Notes: generated by a model not told the origin, from the letters alone. A stretch of 64,000 nucleotides of DNA from Chlorops oryzae (GCA_020466095.1 CM035806.1:92386631-92450630), one strand, 5' to 3'. Positions 1 through 10,383 are shown, numbered from the stretch's first letter. Numbers and translations: made by a program.

Positions 1-113
1 CGGACGAGTAACGTTCGTTGTTGTTGCTATGACGTGATCGAAGGCTGCTTGCGAATTTTCCGTTATGAGTCCCATAGGAGGAAATGAATACGTCGTTGTT
101 GCTGGCTTTGGCC
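1..113 (-). CDS. partial ORF downstream of the PHD ORF, probable retroelement gag, runs off window
   Basis: On the minus strand an ATG near 113 opens a reading frame that is still open at base 1, so only about 37 N-terminal residues are visible. They are rich in Ser and Asn, with no recognisable domain. It starts about 10 bp after the stop of the PHD-finger ORF. That order (small PHD protein or module, then a longer ORF) is seen at the 5' end of some insect BEL or gypsy elements, so I infer a gag start. It could also be the same gene separated by a stop codon. Confidence 0.3.
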
Positions 114-122
114 ATGTGACGT

Positions 123-385
123 TCACATGTTCCCTCGTTCGCGCAGATTCCATGGTTGGAGACGATTGAGATGATGCCGTTGCCCCTTTGTCCATTTTTC
201 CTTGTGCTCGGACACACAAGGTGTGTGATTTGAAGTATTCTGGCTGCAGTTTTCGCAGCTCCAGCTTCGGTCGGCTATACTATTATCCACTCCGACACAA
301 CCAAAATGATACCAATGGTCGCATTTATCACACTGTACCATATCATCAGTGTCGGTTGGGCACATTTACAATTAGCTTCGCTCAT
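123..385 (-). pseudogene. PHD-finger ORF, probable retroelement gag N-terminus
   Basis: The minus-strand frame encodes a compact PHD-type zinc finger. A CDKC pair, an HFGC pair and a terminal CENC pair are present, with an aromatic residue before the His as in PHD fingers. The first cysteine pair (NCKC) is read from an ATG at 385 but lies in a different frame from the rest, so a one-base frameshift sits near 355-360. PHD modules of this kind occur singly at the N-terminus of gag-like proteins of insect retroelements. No host protein context is visible. The call as a PHD finger is firm; assignment to a retroelement is inference. Confidence 0.5.
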
Positions 386-1173
386 ATTTTATGTTTTATA
401 AAATAACCTTTTCACGTTAAAGAGTTTTATTTCAAACGCTCGTTTTGCCGTTTGAACTTCTTTATGCGTGTTGCGATTCTCGCGCGTGCAAAATTTACCG
501 CGTGATTACACACTCAAAATTAATAAGTAAATTTTTAAAGATTTGTTACTGTCGTTGCAATAATGCAAGTAGTCTACGGTTCAAATAAAACGCAGTTTTA
601 AGAGCAATTCAGTATTTTTAATTTAGTAAAATTTTTACTTGTTTTTTATTTCAACTTTACAATTAACAGCGAGGCGGGAGGCTTTAAAAATTTACGTTTA
701 GAACCGTGCACGACTGAATGACTACAACCTACGTTAATGCGACTACTTCGCTGAAAGAATTTTTAAAACAACATCATTGGTTTTTTTGCAATAAAAAAAA
801 GGACAGTCATTTCTGGGACAGTCTTTAGATAAAAGCCGAAACAATGTAAAAATTTCGAACTCTGACACTGTTCGAAAGCTACTTTTAATATGTTATTAAT
901 ATACTACCTAAGGTAAAATTAAGAATGTGGGCGTTGAGTTGAACATGCACCTTGTTACAGTCGATATTAAAGCTAGTAGGTACTTTTTAATAACATCTTT
1001 TCTCCATACGCCTGTACAATGACTTGTTAAATTCTGTTTGGCGAGTTTTATCATAAAAATTCGGCATTGGGGAAACCAATTTTCTACAACAGTATTTGAA
1101 GGGAGTATTTGATGGGCCAATTTCCCTTCCCTTTTAACCCTAGAGTCCTAATGTGTTTTTACATACGGCAATC
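386..1173. other. AT-rich stretch without recognised gene
   Basis: No open frame with recognisable content was found. The sequence is AT-rich with short homopolymer runs. It lies upstream of the minus-strand PHD ORF, so part of it may be the LTR or leader of that retroelement, but no LTR pair is available for proof. It also forms the left flank of the TTAA element; the right flank of that element is 28S-like, but I could not recognise 28S sequence here. Confidence 0.4.
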
Positions 1174-4016
1174 TTAAGGGTACCTTTTGGTCTAGAGCAC
1201 GAAAATTTAGGGTATTTTCATGATTTTTTTTTTGGTATTAAGCCAAATAAAAAACGATTTTCTAAGTATGCAGGCTTATTATATTCTTTATTGACAAAAA
1301 ATAAAAAATGTTGTTGTAATTTTTTTTTTTTTGGTATTTTAAAAATGGCGTTGAAGTGGACCCTCTTTGAAAAAGTACCTCCGTGGTGTGAAAGATTTTG
1401 GCAGTTCTGGTAATCGAAAAAAAAAAAAAAAAAATATGTTATTAATCAGAATGAATGCGGCTATGGCAGGAACTAGAATAAAATTTTTTTTTTTTAAATT
1501 GACAAAATGGTGCAATTTTTTTATTTCAACGATCAAAAACTCCCGTTTTTTTTTACCATTTTTTTTATGAAAAAAATATGAAGTTCCTGAAATAAAAATT
1601 CGATTCTAGTTCGGGCCATAGCCATTGATGTTATGAATAATATATAAAAATTCCAGACAAATCGGTTCGATGGTTTTTTTGTTTTCATCACACCAGGTCA
1701 AAAAAAGTAGTTTTGAGATAAACGCGTTCAGAGTTAGAAGTATGGATATTTTCAAATATTTAACAAATATTTAAAACATGTTACATACCTATAGTTAGTC
1801 TGCGATTCCAGCTCCATATAAAATGCCTTCTGAGTGATCCTGCTCCTCAGCTTCATGGCTCTTTCGCTTTTTCCGTTCCGTTCGAGCCTCTTTCGAGTCG
1901 TTTGTGCTTGGGCGATTGGCATTGCTTATTCGCCGCATGTCACGGTTTAGCGTGAGTTGCTTCGCTTGTGGGCTGATTGTGATACCCATGACCTCCATTA
2001 TTTTTAAAGCAGATACAAATCCTTCATTAAAATTACAGACAGCAATAAAAGTGGCAATCTCAAGAATTTGTTTCCCAACAAACTGATGCTTTGGCGCTAG
2101 TTGCCAGACACAAGAATTGAAACTTTCATTATTGTTCTGGGTATTGCAACCAACACATCTTTCCAATAATTCATCTGCTGTTAAATCTTCATAGATGGGT
2201 TTTAACAATGCTAGTGCGTCATCGTCCAGGGCAGGTACATGCTCATAGGTATCTAAAGTACCTGCGGCCTCACTTCGACGCCACTTGCACAAGGAATCGG
2301 GACCTGGAGGACAGCATGAGTGTTGGGGATTGTCATCTGTTGAAGCTTTATGATAGTATGCTGCCCATATTTCATTTTTCGTCCCTTTCTTAGAGTCTGA
2401 ATGCCGTCGAATTGCTCGACCGTAAAAAGTTGAAAGCTCCTGCAATATTTTGTTCGTAAATTTTTGACGTTTCGGTGGTTCATGTTTGGATTTCGCCTTT
2501 TTCTTTGCTGTTGATTTTGCATTTTCCTAATTTTTTGGTTTTTTATTCGTTGCATTTTTTATTTGTGTCTGTTTTTTTTTTTGCATCAGCACCACGTTTA
2601 TACAAGCGTTTTTTAACATGTAGATCACATTCTTTTTTGTGAACTATAAAATCATCACCGTAAGGATTTGCGTCCAATATGGACTTTGAACGTTTTTGTG
2701 TCGCCGTCTCCAATATAATTTGCATATTTTACGCCGTATAACTCTTGAGATCTCTGAAAAATTTCTATGACGCCATCTACCTCCATTTTACCAGCACTAC
2801 CGGTATGATTCGCACTACATTTTTTTCTTGACGGTCATCATACCACGCTTCATATTCAATCGTATTCTCCCTGCCTCTCCATATAGAGCAACCTTGACAT
2901 ATACTGCTTTTAGTAACGACGTCCAAAATTTTATTGCTGTATTTCCCTTTTATTGAGACAATACCTAGAAGCGATGAGAAACCGCGCTTCGCCCAAGAGC
3001 CATCACCAGACACAGAAAGTTCATCCGCTGGAAATCCTGCTTTTTTATTCAATTCGATTGCTTCTTCCGCAGCCTTTTGAAAAATAATGTTGGTAACGGC
3101 TTTAGTTGCAATTCTCATGTTTTCGACGATGCTGTAGTAAGTACTATTCCAAATCCCTTGTCCAAGATCCATGATACCGCAGAAATTTTGTATACCTTGT
3201 AGCCCAACTCCAAGCATTCTCATGGCTAAAACAAGTCGGCGGTTGATTTCAAATGCCTTATCAATCAAAGGCGAAGACAAAATAAAAGTCTCTTTGCAGT
3301 CACACCTTACAGAAAGTTTAAATCCTACTCCACGTTCTCCGTTTATACCGAAAACCACTGAGCCATCGCAATCTTTACACCTTAGTAAATTTTGTAGTGT
3401 TAAAAATATCGTTGCAAAATCCATAATAACGTAATGGAATGTAGGATTGACAGCTACATCCAATTGAGCATTTGTTTTTAATTTTTTCGCCGACGTGCTT
3501 GTAAAACTTGTTGAATTTTCAACAGTATATCGATTGCTTCTAAAATTTCTATTGATTCCCTTATTGCATGGTCGCTTGTGACCACTACTGCCTTGTTTCT
3601 TATCCATTATTTGTTTTATTTTATTTCACAAAACTGCTCGAAAAAATAACAAAACTGCTCGATGTTGCTTCGTTCACTTGAAAAGTTGTACTGATCAACG
3701 CAGGTAAAAAAAATCAATCCTACCTACCTACCCTTAAAAAGGAGACTACATACTTATTTATGTATAATTTCCATGTATTCCATGTATCACTTTTTCTCTC
3801 ACTCGTTTACTTTTTGTATATACATGAGAAAAACCGGACAATGCATGCATTGATCAAGCGCGATGTCTGCTGTCTCTACCTACTAAAACGGCTGTAGCAA
3901 AGAAAATATTGTCAATATCTTCACGAAATTGCCAGCATATTCTTAAAAGTCTATTCTTCCGAAATATATAAAAAAAATCAATTTTCAAAAAATTCTAGAC
4001 CAGAAGGTCCCCTTAA
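1174..4016 (-). mobile_element. TTAA-flanked DNA transposon (Kolobok-like) with Mutator-type (PF20700-like) transposase
   Basis: TTAA is present at 1174-1177 and 4013-4016. Just inside are inverted ends: gggtaccttttggtctaga on the left and, on the other strand, ggggaccttctggtctaga on the right, with 17 of 19 positions matching. The interior carries a minus-strand transposase. TTAA target duplication plus this transposase type fits the Kolobok group; piggyBac also uses TTAA, but its transposase is different. The right flank (from 4017) is 28S-like sequence, so the element seems to have jumped into an rRNA pseudogene. The transposase is broken, so the copy is not autonomous. Confidence 0.7.
1795..3607 (-). 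pseudogene. Mutator/Kolobok-type transposase, frameshifted
   Basis: The ORF starts with ATG at 3607 and its first 270 residues are intact. A Lys/Ser-rich N-terminus is followed by the conserved core with GDGSWAKRGF, the GIVS strand and a CxxC pair. At about 2800 the frame shifts: the next conserved block (motif NHTGSAGKMEVDG, then YIGDGDTK) is read in another frame, and the block with NPYGDD and HKKEC in another. The last 216 residues (2445 to 1795) hold the ERCVGCNTQNNNESFN motif and a basic C-terminus ending at a stop. All parts of a transposase of the insect Mutator-like domain are present, but at least two frameshifts break it. It sits alone between the inverted ends of the TTAA element. 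Confidence 0.75.
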
Positions 4017-4553
4017 TATGGGCCTTGTGCTTATCCTGGTAACAGGAACTACCATAAAAAAGCCGACGAGAGATATCGGAAGAGTTTTATTTTCTGTTTT
4101 ATAATCGTACTTCCATGGAAGTTTTTCGAAGAGAGATACGGTAGATGGGTTAGAAAAACATTACATATCCTGTTGTGTCGATATTTTCTCCTCGGACCTT
4201 GAGAATTTATGGTGGGGATACGCAAACTTCTCAACAGGCCGTACCAATATCCGCAGCTGGTCTCCAAGGTGAAGAGTCTCTAGTCGATAGAATAATGTAC
4301 GTAGGGGAAGTCGGCAAATTAGATCCGTAACTTCGGGATAAGGATTGGCTCTGAAGATTGAGATAGTCGGGCTTGATTGGGAAGCAAAATTATGGTTTAC
4401 GTGCTCGTTCTGGGTAAATAGAGATTTTGAATAATTTCAAAAATTTTGTTCCCCGGATAGTAGTTATGTAGCCAATTGTGGAAATTTCTTGCTAAAATTC
4501 TTAAGGGCTTGACATTTTCGGATGATTGGGCGCCTTATTAATTATAACGATTA
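4017..4553 (+). pseudogene. 28S rRNA pseudogene fragment (part 1, upstream of transposon insertion)
   Basis: Conserved 28S blocks are readable: the gaccttgagaatttatgg block near 4196, the cgtaccaatatccgcag block near 4240 followed by ggtctccaaggtgaa, the block ctagtcgatagaataatg near 4281, then gtaacttcgggataaggat near 4327 and attaattataacgatta at the end. Substitutions and small indels relative to fly 28S show it is diverged and probably not functional. It continues beyond the inserted transposon at 6074. The identification rests on remembered fly 28S sequence; an alignment would settle its extent. Confidence 0.8.
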
Positions 4554-4727
4554 CACAGCCACACAAAAAAAAATTTTTGGTTTGATCTGGGTATCTCACT
4601 ACCTCTACCATATGTTTTCGGGGTCGCTGATTCCAAATCCGTTGCCCGTTTTGCTCCATCAGATCAGCATTTTGCCATAACCTCAAAAAACCTCAATTCG
4701 AGCTATTGACAGCCACAAAAAAAAAAA
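4554..4727 (-). repeat. left terminal inverted repeat of the 28S-inserted transposon
   Basis: About 170 bp read as the reverse complement of 5920-6073, including the poly-A/T tract near the tip and the block around gaccccgaaaacatatgg. It matches the outermost right copy better than the two inner right copies. Confidence 0.85.
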
Positions 4728-4941
4728 TGTCATGTGCCAGAATATAGACCCACCTATTCCTATGTATTTTGATGCGCTGAATCCAAAAATGACCTTCAAA
4801 ATTTATTTTGATCGCTCAATTTTCCGCTATTCACCCCCTTCAACCCCCTAATGACCCAAAATTCGGTTTTTGTTTTAAACTCGGAAAATAAATGTCAAAG
4901 CTCTAGACAAAACAGGTAAATGTTTCAAGTACCTACAAACC

Positions 4942-5448
4942 GTGTTTCCTCGTGTTTCTGATGCCAAAATTAAAGAAGGGGTGTTCGATGGTCCTCAAAT
5001 TCGAAAATTGTTCAGAGATAATGACTTTATAAGTAAGATGAATGATCAGGAAAAAGCAGCTTGGAAAAGTTTTCGAGAAGTTGCACGAAACTTCTTAGGA
5101 AACCGAAAAAGTCCAGAGTATAAGAAGTTAGTTGCCAACATGATAAAGAACTACGAGAAACTGGGATGGTTGATGAACTTAAAGCTTCATTTTCTGCACT
5201 CTCAGCTTGACCAATTTCCCGATAACCTGGGACACTTTAGTGAAGAACAGGGGGAACGTTTTCATCAAGATATCAAAGTTATGGAAACTCGCTATCAGGG
5301 ACGATGGGACGTTAATATGTTGGCAGATTTTTGCTGGATGCTCAAAAGAGAAACACTTGGGCAGGTCAAAAAGCGTAAAAGGAATCCCTTACATAGGTCA
5401 TTTGAAGAGAAAAGAACCCGATACAGCTCAAAGATGGAGACCGACTAA
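4942..5448 (+). CDS. transposon-borne protein of unknown function, partial
   Basis: An open frame of 168 codons encodes a basic protein, not a known enzyme by eye. It contains the motifs HFLHSQLDQFPDNLG, GERFHQD and RYQGRW, which I recognise from a multi-copy arthropod protein segment that is repeated in many genomes and usually lies in transposons. The stated start is not a strong ATG context, and the family normally has more sequence upstream, so this is probably the C-terminal part. It lies inside the CAC...GTG element between its inverted repeats. Its biochemical role is unknown to me. Confidence 0.55.
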   Translation: MFPRVSDAKIKEGVFDGPQIRKLFRDNDFISKMNDQEKAAWKSFREVARNFLGNRKSPEYKKLVANMIKNYEKLGWLMNLKLHFLHSQLDQFPDNLGHFSEEQGERFHQDIKVMETRYQGRWDVNMLADFCWMLKRETLGQVKKRKRNPLHRSFEEKRTRYSSKMETD

Positions 5449-5609
5449 AAAATATTCGATATCATCAGCTTTAAAAAACAGCCCCAATAAGGGCTCAATG
5501 ATGCACAAAACCCGATCGTGCAACCTCCCCGCGGAGTGCATCGGGTAACGCCAATGCCGACGGTACAATTATTCCACAAAACATTAGATTACCAAATCTT
5601 ATTACGTGT
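5449..5609. other. short non-coding stretch inside the 28S-inserted transposon
   Basis: Between the ORF stop and the first repeat copy I see no gene. It includes a GC-richer segment around 5517-5560. Confidence 0.4.
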
Positions 5610-6073
5610 CAGTTTTTTTTGAGGTTATGGCAAAATGCTGATCTGATGGAGCAAAACGGGCATCGGATTTAGAATCAGCGACCCCGAAAACATATAGTAG
5701 AAGTAATCAGATACCCAGATCAGAACAAACAAAAAATTTGTCCACGATATTAAATTTTAATAGCTCGAATTGAGGTTTTTTGAGGTTATGGCAAAATGCT
5801 GATCTGATGGAGCAAAACGGGCATCGGATTTAGAATCAGCGACCCCGAAAACATATAGTAGAAGTAATCAGATACCCAGATCAGAACGAAAAAAAAATTT
5901 GTCCACGATATTAAATTTTAATAGCTCGAATTGAGGTTTTTTGAGGTTATGGCAAAATGCTGATCTGATGGAGCAAAACGGGCAACGGATTTGGAATCAG
6001 CGACCCCGAAAACATATGGTAGAGGTAGTGAGATACCCAGATCAAACCAAAAATTTTTTTTTGTGTGGCTGTG
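5610..6073 (+). repeat. right terminal repeat present in three tandem copies (period 161 bp)
   Basis: The segment beginning gaggttatggcaaaatgctg occurs at 5621, 5782 and 5943, exactly 161 bp apart. The first two copies share private differences (gcatcggatttagaatc); the third, terminal copy matches the left inverted repeat (gcaacggatttggaatc). The inner pair was therefore probably duplicated from one another after diverging from the terminal copy. Confidence 0.9.
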
Positions 6074-6165
6074 TTATCAATGAACAATAAATTCTGAACT
6101 GGCACGGACCTGGGGAATCCGACTGTCTAATTAAATTAAAGTATTGTGATGGCCCTAGCGGGTGT

Positions 6166-6204
<39 letters not shown>

Positions 6205-6249
6205 TGTGAAGAAATTCAAATTAGCGCGGATAAACGGCGGGAGTAACAC
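6074..6249 (+). pseudogene. 28S rRNA pseudogene fragment (part 2)
   Basis: After the TTA duplication the 28S resumes: aactggcacggacctgggg, then gtgatttctgcccagtgctc and cggcgggagtaac. In an intact fly 28S about 20 more bases lead to the R2 cleavage site; these are missing. The sequence changes directly into R2 coding sequence. The fragment carries substitutions (for example cggataaacggc) and is not expected to be functional. Confidence 0.88.
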
Positions 6250-6271
6250 GTGTGGATCATTGATGCGCAGG
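6250..6271 (+). pseudogene. R2 retrotransposon remnant (endonuclease coding segment) at gap edge
   Basis: gtgtggatcattgatgc is identical to the R2 segment at 27857-27873 and encodes the VWIIDA part of the R2 restriction-like endonuclease. It sits exactly where an R2 insertion is expected in 28S. It is the start of a 5'-truncated R2 copy, cut by the assembly gap after 22 bases. Confidence 0.7.
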
Positions 6272-6371
6272 NNNNNNNNNNNNNNNNNNNNNNNNNNNNN
6301 NNNNNNNNNNNNNNNNNNNNNNNNNNNNNNNNNNNNNNNNNNNNNNNNNNNNNNNNNNNNNNNNNNNNNNN
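6272..6371. other. assembly gap, 100 N
   Basis: Exactly 100 unresolved bases, a usual placeholder for a gap of unknown size. From context the missing sequence should begin with the remaining 3' part of an R2 element and downstream 28S. Confidence 0.99.
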
Positions 6372-7396
6372 ATGATCGAAGAACACTTTTATTAGAGTTT
6401 GGTGTTGTATGACTCTATTGAATTGAATTTTGAATATAAAAAGCAACTGAAAATATGAATATCATGATGAAATGATATTCTACTATTAATATATTCATGT
6501 TGATATGAAATCTTCGGCTATCAGTGGTAGAGAGAGTTGAGCAAGAGAGTTCAAATGTTATAAAATGAATGTTTGTTATATAAATAGAGTTTGGTCTCTA
6601 TAATACGAATTGGAGGAAGAAATATACAGAGAATGTGATGTTACGGAATTGTGTGAAAATAATAAAGAAAATTCTTGTTACGATGCAATTAAAGTGTTAA
6701 GCTTGTTTATATAACTTGGAGAAAATTTTGAAATATTTCTGATATTTGTATTGAAGGCGCCTAACAACGGCACTTAATACCCCAATAATGTCTTAACACG
6801 CATCAATTTTGCAAATTTGTATTAACTCTAAGGCAAATAGATGCTATTGCATTTAAAATTGGCAAAAAAAAATTTTTGGAATTTTTGTAACAAGGGTGGT
6901 ATACGTCCAAATTTTTCGATAAAAAAATTTTCCTTAATAATAGCTTAATATTATAAATAATATCATTCATAAGTGAAAAGATTGCAAAATACCCGCAAAA
7001 ACAGGCCAAAATGCGTTTCATACATTTTTTTCATACATTTTGACATTTTCCGGCCGAATCGGGTGAAAACCACTCATGGTTGGGTCACTGGAAATGATGA
7101 AAAATTTTATTTTAAAATGTTCAATGCCAATGCGCAGTGAATGCGAAAAATGGTATCACTTGATTGAGAAACGCTATTTTCAACTGATATTAGTCGATTA
7201 TATCGATGATATCAGACTTTTAGTCGAAATTTGAAATATCGAGCTAAAAGTTCAAAAATGTATGGGAAAATTGCACTGTGGCTAACATTTAACGACTTTC
7301 ATCGTATAGTTGAAAGAATAAAAGAGTCCTAAAGACCAATATAAAGTGACGAAACCTCCAAAGCCACCATCATCGAGGTATGATTGAGTGTGCTAT
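6372..7396. other. AT-rich, unassigned, probably rDNA spacer
   Basis: No gene is recognised. The last part (about 7255-7330) resembles a segment of the rDNA-spacer-like repeats at 16180-16235 (tatggggaattgcac type, then cattttgacgactatcattg). That suggests the stretch is intergenic spacer of the same rDNA-like block that continues right of the gypsy insertion. Confidence 0.4.
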
Positions 7397-8139
7397 TGTT
7401 GCATGAATATGACACATAAGCGACTTAGCGCCCTAAATCGCCTTAGCGCCTTAAATCTCAATTCACATACCGACCCTGCACGGTTAATTTACGTTACGGC
7501 CCTGTATGCCTGAAAGCATATGTAACAAGACACTTCGAGCAAAGCACTTATTGCATTGAACGGAACGAAGGCCAAAACATGAAATGCAAGCCAACGGAAT
7601 GTAACCAAACACTTCGAGCAATGCACTTATAGCATTGAAAGAAGTGAAGGTCAAAACATCAAACGCAGGCAACGGCACTAAACATCAAACGCAGGCAACT
7701 AAACACATGCAATGCATGAGCCGATACTGTGTTATGACAGAATTCCAATATTGAATCAATTGGGCATAACCCACAATTGGTCATTCGACACTTCTCAAAT
7801 GTCAGCCAAATTCTGTGCGGAATTTCTCCTCTTTTGAATCAGCATTTATAAATACATAAGATATATATATACCATTTATAGATACATAACATTTACATAT
7901 ACATAACATTTATATTCATAACATTTCTCCTCTCTTGGAATAAGTATAAAAGAAATTAGAATGTTTAAGGAAAGAACAATTGGAGTTTAATCGTCTACAA
8001 GGTTTGGACGACTGATTCTGGCTTCGGCTGAATACGGTCCTACCTTAAAATAAAAGATTTTAAACCAAATAAAAGTCTAATTATTATTTGGAAGACGCTG
8101 GGATGAAAGTGTCCCTAATTATTATATCCACATATTACA
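7397..8139 (+). repeat. 5' LTR of gypsy copy 1
   Basis: Starts tgttgcatgaatatgac and ends ccacatattaca. It is collinear with 15088-15825. The part near 8000-8060 contains aataaaag, a likely polyadenylation signal, and a TATA-like tract near 7860. Confidence 0.93.
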
Positions 8140-8157
8140 TGGCGATCCTAGCCATGG
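8140..8157 (+). promoter_or_regulatory. primer binding site of gypsy copy 1
   Basis: tggcgatcctagccatgg begins at the first base after the 5' LTR, as expected for a tRNA primer site ending in CCA on the tRNA. It resembles the tRNA-Arg type sites of 412/mdg1 elements. Confidence 0.6.
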
Positions 8158-8215
8158 ACAAGAAGATCTGACAAAAAACAAGGAGATCTGGCGTTAAAAA
8201 GGATATCTGGAACTG

Positions 8216-8539
8216 ATGACCACACTTAAGGAAGCACTAGAAGACCCAACGGCTGGCCCAAGACCGTTAACAATTACCGAATATCAGGCCAGGCAAGAAG
8301 CATCCAAGAGGGCAAAAATACATAAGCAACACCACGAAGAAAAACTAACATCGATCCCGAAGGTCCGTCCACCTAAGAGGCGTGGTGGAAAAATCACCAA
8401 GCTTATACACCGAAGAGCTTTTTTCAGAACGGAGTTGAGAAGAAAAACATTGGACTTAAAAAGTATCACATCAATGGCCACTGAACTGACTCAAATCGAG
8501 AAGGAGCTGAAGGACAGGAAAGGTAAAAGTGCTTATTAA
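8216..8539 (+). CDS. small basic leader ORF of gypsy copy 1, unknown function
   Basis: An ATG-started frame of 107 residues lies 76 bp after the PBS, ahead of gag. The protein is strongly basic (many Lys and Arg) and seems helical; no domain is recognised. Gypsy copy 2 has no counterpart at this place. It may be a genuine accessory ORF or a leftover of an extended gag. Confidence that it is translated is low to moderate. Confidence 0.45.
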   Translation: MTTLKEALEDPTAGPRPLTITEYQARQEASKRAKIHKQHHEEKLTSIPKVRPPKRRGGKITKLIHRRAFFRTELRRKTLDLKSITSMATELTQIEKELKDRKGKSAY

Positions 8540-8854
8540 ACTGCACTACATCAACAACAAACTATTGCGATTTTCGCAAGTTAAAGTGCTTATAAGGCTG
8601 CACTAAATCAACAATGTCTATTGCGATTTTCGCAAGCAAATTTTATAACAATTGTTAGATTTTTTTTTAAGAAAAGAAGAGAGAGAAAAAAAATTTTTTT
8701 TTAATAAAATACCTTGTCTTAGGATAATTTTGAATTTTTTAAAAATTCCTTTTGCACTTTACAATTCCTTTTGAACCTTTGAAAAAAAAAAATAATAATA
8801 AAGAAAAAAAAAAGACTACAAACAATATATCTCATCAATTTCATAAATTTCAAC

Positions 8855-9028
8855 ATGGGAGGACATGAATCCACAATTTCAAACCCTAACGCCAACGTAA
8901 TTAACGAAATTGAAACAAAAAGCGAGACCTGCAATTTTAGCTCAATTGAAATTTTATTGATCATTCTAGTAGTTATCGCAATCATTGATTTTGCGCTTAA
9001 GTCTACAAACAACATCACAAAAATCTAA
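8855..9028 (+). CDS. 57-residue predicted membrane micro-protein of gypsy copy 1
   Basis: ATG at 8855, stop TAA at 9026-9028. Residues about 31-48 form a single hydrophobic segment (IEILLIILVVIAIIDFAL), preceded by an acidic, polar N-terminus and followed by a short polar tail. It lies in the leader before gag. Gypsy copy 2 has a small single-span ORF at the comparable place (58940). Similar small ORFs are known from some 412/mdg-type elements of flies, with function unclear. The conserved position and shape argue that it is real. Confidence 0.55.
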   Translation: MGGHESTISNPNANVINEIETKSETCNFSSIEILLIILVVIAIIDFALKSTNNITKI

Positions 9029-9076
9029 AAAAAAAGATATTTAAGTAAAGCCAATGATCTAGATAAAATTTAAATC

Positions 9077-9301
9077 ATGAAAGTTTTGATTTTGATATTC
9101 TTTACTGAGCAGACCGCAACCCCAAATGGAAAATTAACTTTCATCATACCGATACCAAAAGACACGACAATTCTACCTCAGTTTATACAATCAAATGTAG
9201 ACCGATTTGATAATATTATATTTTCACAAGGAATAGAAGTGATAGAGTCATACGGGACTATCAGAGCCTTAAGACACACCCCCCAGCGCCACAGAGCTTA
9301 A
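9077..9301 (+). CDS. short ORF upstream of gag, unknown
   Basis: A 74-codon frame starts at ATG 9077. It has a hydrophobic N-terminus and an otherwise mixed composition. It is probably part of a degraded gag N-terminal region. No domain is recognised. Confidence 0.25.
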   Translation: MKVLILIFFTEQTATPNGKLTFIIPIPKDTTILPQFIQSNVDRFDNIIFSQGIEVIESYGTIRALRHTPQRHRA

Positions 9302-9346
9302 AGCATACAGACATAGCTTTCACTCACCAATGTCAAGCCCCGAAAA

Positions 9347-10383
9347 ATGGGAAATAATACAAAAAAATTCCATGACTCCATAGACGAATTTAATAGATCT
9401 TACAAATGTCTAAATGAGACACAAATCCCAACAGCCAAAACGCAAACAAACCATTTTAATAATCTAACACTTCAACACAATACTATCTCGGCCTTGCTGA
9501 AAGTCATAAAACTGAATTCAAAAATTCTTTTCAAAATTTAAAAGACAAATTCTCAATATTATTGAAAAAATTTGAAATCAAAGATCAAGTACCACAAGAC
9601 TTAACGTCAATTTTTAATTTAAAATTTATTGAAGATTCCGACTAAGATTCAGAATCAATAAAATCAGAAAAAATGCCTTCAATTCAAGAATTTCTCAATA
9701 ATGCTAGTAAGCTTATCCCACATTTCGATGGCAAACCCGAGAACTTGCGAAGTTTTCTCGATGCAATCGATCTGGTCAAACTTATAAAAGGGGAACACGA
9801 AAGAATAGCAGTTACACTAATAAAAACCAAATTGAAAGGCACAGCAAGAAATCTCATCGATACAGAATCAACGATAACACAAATAGTGCAGAAACTTAAA
9901 TTGTCAGTAAAAGGGGAGTCTATTGACGTTATCACAGCAAAACTTCTCAATACCAAACAGCAAAGTAAAACTGCCACGACATTTTGTAACGAAATTAAAG
10001 ACCTAACAAAATCATTACATAATGCATACATTTCTGACGGACTAAATCCTGATCAGGCAATTAAATATTCAACCTCAATTGCTGTTAAAGCATTAACTAC
10101 AAATGCTAGTAATGATAGAGTAAAAATGATAATGGAATCGGGTAATTTCGGCAATCTGAATGAAGCAGTTGCAAAATTTGTCAACAGTTGCACCGCGGCA
10201 AATGAATCAAGATCGGTATTTAACATCAATAGCCGAGGAAATTTTTCCCAAAGAGGAAATTTTTCAAATAAAATAAATCGGTACCGGGGACGTGGTGGCT
10301 ATACACGGTATAACCAACATCGCAACACTAATTATTCAAATAATAGAAATTACAACCACTACAATCGCGGCCGTGGACATTAA
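9347..10383 (+). pseudogene. gag of gypsy copy 1
   Basis: The best preserved part is 9673-10383 (236 residues). Its capsid-like region carries LIPHFDGKPENLRSFLDAI and VKGESIDVITAKLL, and its C-terminus is rich in Arg, Gly, Asn and Tyr (RGRGG and NRGRG), the RNA-binding tail that replaces a zinc knuckle in 412/mdg1 gag. The upstream part (from ATG 9347) is joined to it only through a frameshift near 9520 and an in-frame TAA near 9643. The same arrangement is seen in gypsy copy 2. Gag protein would form the virus-like particle. Confidence 0.75.

Larger units (their letters stand above)
4554..6073. mobile_element. DNA transposon with CAC...GTG ends inserted in 28S, TTA duplication
   Basis: The 28S sequence is interrupted at ...ataacgaTTA and resumes at TTAtcaatgaac, so TTA (4551-4553 and 6074-6076) is a 3-bp target duplication. 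The ends are perfect inverted repeats cacagccacac / gtgtggctgtg. CAC ends and a 3-bp duplication fit the CACTA (EnSpm) type; PIF/Harbinger also duplicates TTA, so the superfamily is inferred. Inside are a terminal inverted repeat of about 155-175 bp, one plus-strand ORF and two extra tandem copies of the right-hand repeat. No transposase core is visible, so the copy is non-autonomous. Confidence 0.75.

Noticed and set aside
6372..7396. Continuation of 28S after the gap
   Set aside because: I could not match any conserved 3' 28S block here; left as unassigned spacer-like sequence.
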